NCBI GenBank assembly: GCA_965240325.2
Contig: OZ251253.1
Location: 558,001-622,000 of the forward strand
Length of the DNA: 64,000 nucleotides
Reading direction: 5' to 3'
Origin: Rebecca billardiae RCC1528
Taxonomy: Eukaryota; Haptophyta
Below, in pieces: positions 22,501 to 34,007 of this stretch. Position numbers and translations under genes: made by a program. Under the pieces are notes generated by a model, which searched no databases, was not told the DNA's origin, and saw only the letters and a program-made list of their open reading frames with translations. Each line of letters begins with the position of its first letter. Positions within the stretch are counted from its first letter, which is position 1.

Positions 22501-25500
22501 CCGTCGCCACCGCCCAGCCCACCGCCGAGCCCGCCACCCTCGCCACCGCCGAGCCCGCCACCAAGTCCGCCGCCGCCCTGCCCGCCGCCATCGCCACCGC
22601 CGTCGCCGCCTCCGAGCCCGCCGCCGTCGCCACCACCGTCGCCGCCGCCGAGCCCGCCGCCGTCGCCGCCGCCAGCACCACCGCCGAGCCCACCGCCCTC
22701 GCCACCGCCGAGCCCGCCACCGAGCCCGCCGCCGTCGCCGCCGCCCAGCCCGCCGCCTAGCCCACCGCCCCCGAGCCCACCGCCATCGCCGCCGCCGTCC
22801 CCGCCGCCCAGCCCGCCGCCGTCGCCACCGCCGTCGCCGCCGCCGAGCCCGCCGCCATCGCCGCCGCCATCACCACCGCCGAGCCCGCCGCCATCGCCAC
22901 CGCCGAGCCCGCCGCCGAGCCCGCCGCCGTCGCCGCCGCCCAGCCCGCCGCCTAGCCCGCCGCCGCCCAGCCCGCCGCCATCGCCGCCGCCGTCGCCGCC
23001 ACCCAGCCCGCCGCCGTCGCCACCACCGTCGCCGCCACCGAGCCCGCCGCCATCGCCGCCCCCGAGTCCGCCGCCGAGCCCTCCGCCCTCGCCGCCGCCG
23101 AGCCCGCCGCCGTCGCCGCCGCCGTCGCCGCCGCCCAGCCCGCCGCCTAGCCCGCCGCCGCCCAGCCCGCCACCATCACCGCCGCCATCACCGCCGCCAA
23201 GCCCGCCGCCGTCGCCACCGCCGTCGCCGCCGCCCAGTCCGCCGCCATCGCCACCGCCGTCGCCGCCGCCGAGCCCTCCACCCTCGCCGCCTCCGTCACC
23301 GCCGCCGATCCCGCCGCCCTCGCCGCCGCCGAGCCCGCCACCGAGCCCGCCGCCGCCAAGCCCGCCGCCAAGCCCGCCGCCATCACCGCCGCCAAGCCCG
23401 CCGCCGTCGCCGCCGCCGTCGCCGCCACCGAGCCCGCCACCATCGCTGCCGCCCAGTCCGCCGCCCAGCCCGCCGCCGTTACCGCCGCCGAGCCCGCCGC
23501 CGTCGCCGCCGCCGTCGCCGCCACCAAGCCCGCCGCCATCACCACCGCCGTCGCCGCCGCCGAGCCCTCCGCCCTCGCCGCCGCCGTCACCGCCGCCGAG
23601 CCCGCCGCCCTGGCCGCCGCCGAGCCCGCCACCGAGCCCGCCGCCGCCGTCACCGCCGCCCTCGCCGCCGCCATCACCGCCACCGAGCCCTCCGCCATCA
23701 CCACCGCCGTCGCCGCCGCCGAGCCCGCCGCCCTCACCGCCACCCAGCCCGCCGCCGAGCCCTCCGCCCTCGCCACCGCCCAGCCCACCGCCCAGCCCGC
23801 CGCCGTCGCCGCCGCCGAGTCCACCACCGAGCCCGCCGCCGCCGAGCCCGCCGCCATCGCCGCCGCCATCACCGCCGCCGAGCCCTCCGCCGTCGCCACC
23901 GCCATCTCCGCCGCCGAGCCCGCCGCCATCGCCGCCCCCCAGTCCGCCGCCGAGCCCTCCGCCCTCGCCGCCGCCGTCACCGCCGCCGAGCCCGCCGCCC
24001 TCGCCGCCGCCGAGCCCGCCACCGAGCCCGCCGCCGCCCAGCCCGCCGCCCTCGCCGCCGCCATCACCACCGCCGAGTCCGCCGCCCTCGCCACCACCGA
24101 CGCCGCCACCGAGCCCGCCGCCATCGCCGCCGCCGAGCCCGCCGCCGGGCCCTCCGCCCTCGCCGCCGCCGTCACCGCCGCCAAGTCCGCCGCCGTCGCC
24201 GCCGCCCTCGCCGCCGCCGAGCCCGCCGCCGCCAAACCCGCCGCCATCGCCGCCGCCATTACCGCCGCCGAGCCCGCCGCCGTCGCCGCCGCCGTCGCCG
24301 CCACCGAGCCCGCCGCCATCGCCGCCGCCCAGTCCGCCGCCGAGCCCGCCGCCGTTACCGCCGCCGAGCCCTCCGCCCTCGCCGCCGCCGTCACCGCCAC
24401 CGAGCCCGCCGCCATCACCACCGCCGTCGCCGCCGCCGAGCCCTCCGCCCTCGCCGCCGCCGTCACCGCCGCCGAGCCCGCCGCCCTCGCCGCCGCCCTC
24501 GCCGCCACCGAGCCCGCCGCCGCCCAGCCCGCCGCCCTCGCCGCCGCCATCACCGCCACCGAGCCCGCCGCCATCACCACCGCCCTCGCCGCCGCCGAGC
24601 CCGCCGCCCTCGCCGCCACCCAGCCCGCCGCCAAGCCCTCCGCCCTCGCCACCGCCCAGCCCACCGCCCAGCCCTCCGCCGTCGCCGCCGCCAAGTCCGC
24701 CACCGAGCCCGCCGCCGCCGAGCCCGCCGCCATCGCCGCCGCCATCACCGCCGCCGAGCCCTCCGCCGTCGCCACCGCCATCTCCGCCGCCGAGCCCGCC
24801 GCCATCGCCGCCCCCCAGTCCGCCGCCGAGCCCTCCGCCCTCGCCGCCGCCGTCACCGCCACCGAGCCTGCCGCCCTCGCCGCCGCCGAGCCCGCCACCG
24901 AGCCCGCCGCCGCCAAGCCCGCCACCCTCGCCGCCGCCATCACCGCCGCCGAGCCCGCCGCCCTTACCGCCGCCCAGTCCGCCGCCGAGCCCGCCGCCAT
25001 CACCGCCGCCCAGTCCGCCGCCGAGCCCTCCGCCCTCGCCGCCGCCGTCACCGCCACCAAGTCCGCCGCCGTCGCCGCCGCCCTTGCCGCCGCCGAGCCC
25101 GCCGCCGCCGAGCCCGCCGCCATCACCGCCGCCATCACCGCCGCCGAGCCCGCCGCCGTCGCCGCCGCCATCACCGCCGCCCAGCCCGCCGCCGAGCCCA
25201 CCGCCGAGCGCACCACCCAGCCCGCCACCATCGCCACCGCCGAGTCCGCCACCGAGCCCACCGCCTCCCAGCCCGCCGCCATCGCCGCCGCCATCGCCGC
25301 CGCCGAGCCCGCCGCCGTCGCCACCGCCGTCGCCGCCACCCTCGCCGCCACCCTCGCCGCCACCAAGCCCGCCGCCGAGCCCTCCGCCCTCGCCACCGCC
25401 CAGCCCACCGCCCAGCCCGCCGCCCTCGCCGCCGCCGAGTCCGCCACCGAGCCCGCCGCCGCCGAGCCCGCCGCCATCGCCGCCGCCATCACCGCCGCCG

Positions 25501-28500
25501 AGCCCTCCGCCGTCGCCACCGCCGTCGCCGCCGCCGAGCCCGCCACCATCGCCACCGCCATTGCCACCGCCGAGCCCGCCGCCCTCGCCGCCGCCCTCGC
25601 CGCCACCGAGCCCGCCGCCGAGCCCGCCGCCATCGCCGCCGCCCAGCCCGCCGCCGAGCCCGCCGCCATCGCCGCCGCCCAGCCCGCCGCCGAGCCCGCC
25701 GCCGCCGAGCCCGCCACCCTCGCCGCCGCCCTCGCCGCCGCCCTCGCCACCGCCCTCGCCGCCGCCCTCGCCGCCGCCCTCGCCGCCGCCGAGCCCGCCG
25801 CCGAGCCCGCCGCCGAGCCCGCCGCCCTCGCCGCCGCCCAGCCCGCCGCCGTCGCCGCCGCCGTCGCCGCCGCCGAGCCCGCCGCCCTCGCCGCCGCCAA
25901 GTCCGCCGCCCTCGCCGCCGCCGAGCCCGCCGCCGAGCCCGCCACCACCGAGCCCGCCACCCTTGCCACCGCCATCACCACCGCCGAGCCCGCCGCCCTC
26001 GCCGCCGCCCTTCCCGCCGCCGACGCCACCGCCCTCGCCGCCGCCCGGTCCGCCGCCATCCCCGCCTCCGAGCCCACCGCCGAGCCCCCCACCAAGCCCC
26101 CCACCGCCGTCGCCGCCTCCGTCGCCGCCGCCAAGCCCGCCGCCAAGCCCGCCGCCAAGCCCGCCGCCCGGCCCGCCGCCCTCGCCGCCGCCCAGCCCGC
26201 CACCCAGCCCGCCGCCGCCCTCGCCACTGCCCTCGCCGCCGCCCTCGCCGCCGCCCTCGCCGCCACCGCGCCCGCCACCCAGCCCGCCGCCGTCGCCGCC
26301 TCCGAGCCCGCCGCCCAGCCCGCCGCCGCCCAGCCCGCCGCCGTCGCCGCCGCCCTCGCCACCACCCTCGCCACCACCGAGCCCGCCGCCGTCGCCGCCG
26401 CCCTCGCCGCCGCCGTTCCCGCCGCCCTCGCCGCCGCCCTCGCCGCCGCCCTCGCCGCCGCCCTCGCCCCCACCGAGCCCGCCGCCATCGCCACCACCGA
26501 GCCCACCGCCGTCGCCGCCGCCCTCGCCGCCGCCCTCGCCGCCGCCCTCGCCGCCGCCCTCGCCACCACCGAGCCCGCCGCCTTCCCCGCCGCCATCCCC
26601 ACCGCCCGTCCCGCCGCCCTCGCCACCGCCCTCGCCGCCACCTTCCCCGCCGCCGTCGCCGCCGCCGAGCCCGCCGCCGAGCCCGCCGCCCAGCCCGCCG
26701 CCCAGCCCGCCGCCGGGCCCACCGCCCTCGCCGCCGCCCAGCCCGCCGCCGAGCCCGCCTCCCAGCCCGCCACCTCCAAGCCCACCGCCGAGCCCGCCGC
26801 CAAGCCCGCCTCCGTCGCCGCCGCCGAGCCCGCCGCCGGCGCCGCCGCCGAGCCCGCCGCCGAGCCCGCCGCCGCCGAGCCCGCCGCCGAGCCCGCCGCC
26901 GAGCCCGCCGCCGAGCCCGCCGCCGAGCCCGCCGCCGCCGGGCCCGCCGCCCTCGCCACCGCCGTCGCCACCGCCACGCGCGCCGCCAACGCCGCCGCCG
27001 TCGCCGCCGCCGAGCCCGCCGCCCTCGCCGCCCCCCTCGCCGCCGCCAAGCCCGCCTCCACGCCCGCCGCCCTCGCCGCCACCTTCGCCGCCGCCGTTTC
27101 CGCCGCCGTCGCCGCCACCGAGCCCGCCGCCGAGCCCGCCGCCCAGCCCGCCGCCGAGCCCGCCGCCGCCGAGCCCGCCGCCGAGCCCGCCGCCGAGCCC
27201 ACCGCCCAGCCCACCGCCCAGCCCGCCGCCGTCGCCGCCGCCGTCGCCCCCGCCAGCCCCACCGCCGAGCCCGCCGCCCAGCCCGCCGCCCAGCCCGCCG
27301 CCCAGCCCGCCGCCCAGCCCGCCGCCGCCCTCGCCGCCGCCGTCGCCGCCGCCGTCGCCGCCGCCGGGCCCGCCGCCGTCGCCGCCGCCGAGCCCGCCAC
27401 CGTCGCCGCCGCCGGGCCCACCGCCGTCGCCGCCGCCGAGCCCGCCGCCCTCGCCGCCGCCGAGCCCGCCGCCGTCGCCGCCGCCGCGCTCGCCGCCCTC
27501 GCCGCCGCCGAGCCCGCCGCCCTCGCCGCCCCCGCGCCCGCCGCCCTCGCCGCCGCCGAGCCCACCGCCCTCGCCGCCGCCGAGCCCGCCGCCCAGCCCG
27601 CCGCCCAGCCCGCCGCCCAGCCCGCCGCCCAGCCCGCCGCCCAGCCCGCCGCCGCCCGGCACGCCGCCCAGCCCGCCGCCATCGCCGCCGCCGAGCCCGC
27701 CGCCGAGCCCGCCGCCGCCCTCGCCGCCGCCGTCCCCGCCGCCGAGCCCGCCGCCGAGCCCTCCGCCGCCCTCGCCACCGCCCTCGCCGCCGCCCTCGCC
27801 GCCGCCCAGCCCGCCGCCCTCGCCGCCGCCGGGCCCGCCGCCGTCGCCGCCGCCGTCGCCGCCGCCGTCGCCACCGCCGATCCCGCCGCCGAGCCCGCCG
27901 CCGAGCCCGCCACCGAGCCCGCCGCCCAGCCCGCCGCCGAGCCCACCGCCCGCGCCGCCGCCGAGCCCGCCGCCCTCGCCGCCGCCCTCGCCGCCGCCCT
28001 CGCCGCCGCCGAGCCCGCCGCCGCCGAGCCCGCCGCCGAGCCCGCCGCCGAGCCCGCCGCCGAGCCCGCCCCCAAGCCCGCCGCCCTCGCCGCCGCCCTC
28101 GCCGCCGCCGATGCCGCCACCCAGCCCGCCGCCACCGGCGCCGCCGCCGTCGCCGCCGCCGCCCTCGCCCCCACCAGCCCCGCCGCCGCCGCCGCGCGCA
28201 GAGCCGTTCCCGCCGCCGAGCCCGCCGAGCCCGCCGCCGAGCCCGCCGCCGAGCCCGCCGCCGCGCCCGCCGCCGCCGCCGCCGCCCGCGCCGCCGCCCG
28301 CGCCGCCGCCCGCGCCGCCTCCGCCGCCGGTGCTCCGCGCGGTCGTGCAGAGCGCCGAGCCGCTCGGCGCGCCGCTCGGCGCTGAGTGCACGCTCGCGCT
28401 CGCCGGCGACGGCTTCGTCCGGCCGAGCGACGGCGCCGACGTGGGCGCCAGTGCCAGCGCCCGCGGCGGCAGCGTCGGCCCAGCGTCTTGCTCGTTCGAG

Positions 28501-31500
28501 CGCGCGGACGCGGCGGTGGCGGGCGCACTCGCGCTGAGCACGCCTGCCGCCGTGCTGAGCGCGCGCGCGGCGGCGTGCGCGGTGCCTCGCGCGGCGGCCG
28601 ACGGCTCCGCGCTGCCCGCCGGCCGTTACGTCGTGCGCCTTCACCTCGATGGCGGCGCGTACATCGCGCCGCCGCTCTTCGACGAGATTGCAATCTCGCT
28701 GTACGAGATGGGCGCGGTGCGCGTGCGCGCGCTGCACCCGCCCGCGGGCCCGGTGGGCGGCGGCACGGTGGTGACGCTCGAGGGCGTTGGCTTTGCCGAG
28801 TACGGCGAGGGCCAGCTGTGCTGCGTGCTGCGCGGTGGCGGTGGCGACGGCGGCGGCGGCGGCTGCGCGGCGCGCGCGAGCATGCTGCCTGCCGGCGCGG
28901 ACGGCAGCACGCGCGCGCGCTGCACGCTGCCGCCACTGCCGCCCTCCGAGCCGGCGCCCGCGCTCGGCGGCGCCCAAGCTGTCTCACTCGAGCTCTCGCT
29001 GGGCAACGGGAGCGCGCCGACCACCACGGCCGATGGGGTGCCCTTCCACTACTACGCGCCGCCGCGCGTGCTCAGCGTCATGCCGTCGCAGGGCAGCGCG
29101 GGCGATGCGACGGCGGTCGTGGGCGCCGGGTTTGGCGCGCTGGGCGGCGCGGGGCTCGGCAGCAGCCTGCTGCGCGTGGCCTTTGGCGAGGCGCTCGCGC
29201 CGCCGCCCGCCTCGGCGACCGAGACGCTCGTCGTCGCGACGGCGAGCCACGGCGTGGCGGGCACTGCGCCCGTGGCTGTGCGCGTGGCGCTCAACGGGCA
29301 GCAGTACGAGCCCGCGCTCCACGCCGACGCGACGGGGGGCGGCGAGGGCGGCGCGGCCGCGCCTGTCCTGTTCACCTTTGTCGGCGCGCACGCGCCTAGG
29401 CTGCAGGCGGCGGCGCTCGACGGCAGCGCGACGTCCGTGCTTCTCCAGTTCGACGCGCAGCCGACCGACCGCGCGGGCATGGGCGGCGGCGTCGGCCCGT
29501 GCGCGCCCGTCCTCGACGACGTGACGCTCGCGCTCGTCGGCGGGCCCGCTGCCGACGGCGCGCAGCCGCCCACGTGCTACTGGCGTGACGAATCTTTGCT
29601 GGTGGTGCAGCTGGGCGCGGGCACCGCGCTGCGGCCGGGCTCGACGCTCGTGCTGCGGGAGGGCGCGGTGCGCCCGGCGGCCTCGGCCTGCTCGCCGCCG
29701 TGCGACGCGTCCGCGCTCGGCGCGGCCGGCGCCGCCACCATCGACGTGGACGCGCCGTGCGCCGCGCCATCCGGCTGCGCCGCGCCGCGCGCCGCGCTCA
29801 GCGGCCCGGGCGCGATCACACGCTGCCCGGACGCGGCGCTCGCGCTCGACGGCTCGGCGTCGTCCGGCGGCGGCGCGGCTGGTCTCGACTTCGAGTGGCG
29901 CCTCGATCGCAGCCGCTCGCTCGGCGTGAGCGCGGTCGAGGCGGCGAGCCTCAACGCGGCGCTGAGCGCGCACAGTGGCGCATCGCTCGAGCTCCCCGCC
30001 GTGGGCACGCTCGCGCCCGGCGCCCACGCCCTCGCGTTCGCGCTGCGCGTGCGCTCGCGCATGCTGGGCTCCGTGTCCGAGCCGGCGTTCCTGACGGTGC
30101 AGCGGCCGCCGCGCGCGGACGCGGCGCCCACCGTGTTCATCGCGGGGCCGTCCGAGCGCCCCGTGCGCGCAGAGTCGGGGGCGTTCCTCACCGGCGCCGC
30201 GCGCGTCGCGAGCTGCTGGGACGGCGCGGACGCGCGCGTGCGCTTCCGATGGTCGCTGCTCGGCGTGACACACACCGCGAGCGGCGCGCCCGCGCGCGCG
30301 GGCGTGGCGCGCCCCGTGCTGGACGACGACTCCGCCGCGGCGTCCGCCGCGTCGCTCCTCCTCCCGCCCTTCTCCCTGGCCCCCCTCCACCGTTACGAGC
30401 TGCAGGTCACGGCGCACATGGCGGCCGACCCGGCCGCGGCCGCGAGCGCGCGCGTGCGCTTGACCGTCGAACAGCTGCCGCTGCGCGCGACGATCGCCGG
30501 GGGCGACCGCAGCGCGCGCGCCGACCGGCCGCTGCTGCTCGACGCCTCCGCCACCGTCGACCCGAACAGCGGCTCCGCCGACCACCTCGCGTTCGCGTGG
30601 ACGGTGCTGGGCGCGGGCGGCGCGGACGGCGCGCCATCCAACGGCAGCAGCAGCGGCGGCGGCGGCGGCTCGGCCCGCGTGCCGCTGCCGCCGAGCGTTC
30701 GGATCAACTCGTCCACGCTGCAGCTGCTGCCGGGCGTGCTGCGGCCGGGCGAGTACGTCGTCACGCTCGCGGTGAGCGCGACGCCCTCCTCCGCCTCGAC
30801 CGCCGAGCTGCCCCCCAGCGCGAGCGCCGCCGTCCGCCTGGCGCTCGTGGACGCTCCGATCCCGACGATCGCGTTTGCGCCGCTCGGCCGCGAAGCGTAC
30901 AACGCCGAGTGGGCGCGGCCGAGCGAGCGCCTCGCCATCGCCACCTCGCTCGACGCGGAGTCGGCCGCGGCGCGCGCGAGCGGCGCGGCGTCGTACGCGC
31001 TGCGCTGGCGCGCCTTCCTCGTCGGGCCGCACGGCGGCCTCGAGCCGTCGGGGCTGGAGCTCGACGACACGGCCGCCGTCACGACCACCGGCGGCGCGCG
31101 GCACACGCTCGCCTTCCGCTCGGGCGCGCTCACGCCGGGCGCGACGTACGCGTTCGAGCTGACGGTGGCGCCGGCGCGAGCCGACGGCGCCGCCGCGCCG
31201 TCCGCGCGCGCCTCCATCGCCGTGCGCATCAACCGCCCCCCGCACGGCGGCACGCTGAGCGCGTCCCCGAGCGAGGGCGGCGTGGCGCTCATCACGCGCT
31301 TTGCGCTGCGCGCGCACGGCTGGAGCGCGGACGAGCTGCCGCTGAGCTACGCCTTCTCGCACCGAGGCGCCGACGGCGGCGCGCCCACGCCGCTCGGCGT
31401 CGCGGGCGCCTCCGCGCTCGGCAGCGCGCTGCTCCCAGCCGGCGTGCGCACGCTCGAGGTGTGCGTGGAGGACGCGCTCGGCGGCCGCGCCACCGCCGCC

Positions 31501-33476
31501 CGGGCCGTGCGCGTGTTGCAGCCGCAGCCACAGGCGGTCGAGGGCTCGGCGGTGCTGTCTGACGCACTCGCGCGCGCGCGCTTGGCGATCGACCGCTTCG
31601 ACCACTCGGAGGCAATGCAGCTGCTCGACGGCCTCGCGCAGACCCTCGCCGACCCCGCCGCCGCCGCCGCCGCCGCCTCCAACGGCAGCGCGCTCGTTGC
31701 CGCCATCGTGCAGCTGACTTCGCTGGAGGGGGCCGCGGTCGCACCGCCCACGCCCGAGGCGCGCGCGCAGTCGGCGGCGGCCCTCGCGGCGGCACTGGGC
31801 GCGCCAGTCGTGCTCGACACGTCCGCGCGCGCCGCCGGCCTCGCGCACGTCGCTGCGCTCGCCACCGCGTCCGCGGCCGCCGGACTCGACGACGCGACGG
31901 CGGGCGCCCTGCTCCGCTCGCTCGACAGCGCGCTCGGCGCGCCGGCAGGGGGCGCTCCGCTCTCGGCGGAGGAGGCGGTGGCGCTGGGCGGCGCGGCGCT
32001 CGAGGCGGCGTCGGGGCTGGCGGTCGCGCTGCTCGCCGGCGCCGTGCCGGGCGAGCTCCCGCTCTCGGCCACCTCCGCGCGCGTCAACGTGACCACCGCG
32101 CGCCGCACGGCGGCTGAGCTTGCACACAACGCGACGCTCGAGGGCGCGGGCGGCGGCGGCGCGCTCGCGCTGCCCGCGGCGCTGTGGGAGTCCGGGGGCG
32201 GCGCGGCGCCCGCGGGCGACGCGGCGGTGGACGTGGTGCTCATCTCCTTCCACGCCAACGTGCACGCCGAGCCCGCCAACCAGAGCGCCGGCGCGCTCGG
32301 CCCGCTGCGCACAGGCGTGCTGCGCGTCGCGCTGCGCGACCCGTCGGCCGGCGCCGAGATTGCAATCTCGGGGCTGGCGCAGCCCATCGTGATCGGCCTG
32401 CCGGGCGCGGCGGGCGCGGGGCCGGACGCGCCCGAGCCGTCGCCGTCGTGCGCCGACGGCGGCGCCGAGATCGCGCTGGGCATGGCCGCGCCGTGCAACG
32501 CGCGCGGCGCGTGCGTCAGTCTGCGCGCCGGGCTGCGCGGCTGCGAGTGCGAGCCGCCGTACCACGGGACCGAGTGCGGCCGCGCGGACGCGTGCCACTG
32601 GTGGGACGAGGCGCGGGGCGAGTGGTCGACAGAGGGGTGCGCCACGCTGGGCGCGCCGCCCGACGGCGCCGACCCGTCGCTGCTCTACTGCGCGTGCACG
32701 CACCTCACCGACTTTGCCGCCGTCTCCGTGCCCGCCTCGCCAGAGCAGGCGGCGGAGGAGGCGGCGGCGGTGCGCGTGAACACGTTCAGCGGCGCGGACG
32801 CCGCGTCGGTGCTCGCCACGCCCGCCGAGGGCCTCCGCGAGAACCCGACGATCTACCGGCTGGTCTACCTCCTCTCCGGGCTCAACGCGCTGTGCCTGCT
32901 GCTCGCCGCCGCGGCCGACCGGCGCGCGCTGCGCGAGTATGCTCGCTGGTATGAATCTGAGAGGGCCACGTCCGGACTGGCCACGTCCGGACTGGGCGAC
33001 GAGAGCGTCGGCGGTGGGGGCGGCAGCTACAGCCGGCGCAGCCGGCGCGGCTCGCCCGTGCCGCCCTCGCGCTGCTCGTCCGCGCCGCGCTCGCCGCCGA
33101 CCGCGCGCTCGCGCGCGCGCTCGCCCGAATCCTCGCGCGCGCGCTCGCCGCTCGGCAGCCGGCGCGGCACCGGCGCGCTCGACAGCGGGCTGGGCGGCGA
33201 GCTCGGCGCGGGCGCGGCCGGCGCGCGCGCGAGCGCCGCGGCCGGCGCGCAGCCGGCGACGACCGTCGAGCGCGTGCGCGCGCGCAAGGCCGCCGCCGCC
33301 GCCGCGGCCGCGAGCGCGGCCGCGCCCGCGCCGTGCTGCGCGCGCGACGCCGGCTCGGCGCAGCCCTTCGGCGCGCCGGGCGCCGAGCTGCGCTCGGCGC
33401 AGCTCGACGCGTACCTGGGCGCGAGGGCGGTTGTGGAGAGCAGCTACGCGGAGGAGCCCATGGCGGCGGTGCCGGA

Positions 33477-33507
<31 letters not shown>

Positions 33508-33954
33508 CAGCGGCGGGCGGACGGCGCCGCGCCCGCGCGCGGCGGCAGCGGCGGCGCCTCGCCCGCCGAGCCGCCTGCGCGCCGTGCGCCGCGCTCGCGC
33601 TCGCACTCGCCGCCCTCGCGCTCGCCGCCCTCGCGCTCGCCGATGCGGCGGAGCTCGTCTGTCTGGTCGCCCGCGCGCAGCGCCGCGCAGGAGATCGCCG
33701 AGCACCACGACCTCGGCCGGCGCTTCTCGACGAGGGCCGGCGGCTCTGGCGCGCGCCGCGGCGGGCGGCGCGGCGCGAGCCCGCTCGAGCGTGCGCGCGC
33801 CGTGCTCGAGGCGGTCGCGGACCAGCACACGCTGCTCGCGCTGCTGTTCGCGCGGCCCGAGCGCGCGCTGCGCCGCGCCGAGCTCGTGCAGACGCTCTTC
33901 AACACGCTCGCGCTGCAGGCGGCGCTCGAGTGCATGCTCTACTCGCAGGAGGAG

Positions 33955-34007
<53 letters not shown>

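Noticed and set aside
17021-28537. 3,838-codon Arg-rich ORF and long Ala/Gly-rich ORFs on both strands
   Set aside because: Shadows of the CCN/TCN-rich SPPP coding block; only the SPPP frame connects to recognisable domains on both sides.
20955-28541. 2,528-codon Gly-rich minus-strand ORF resembling a glycine-rich wall protein
   Set aside because: Exact antisense of SPPP codons, with no signal peptide or flanking domain.
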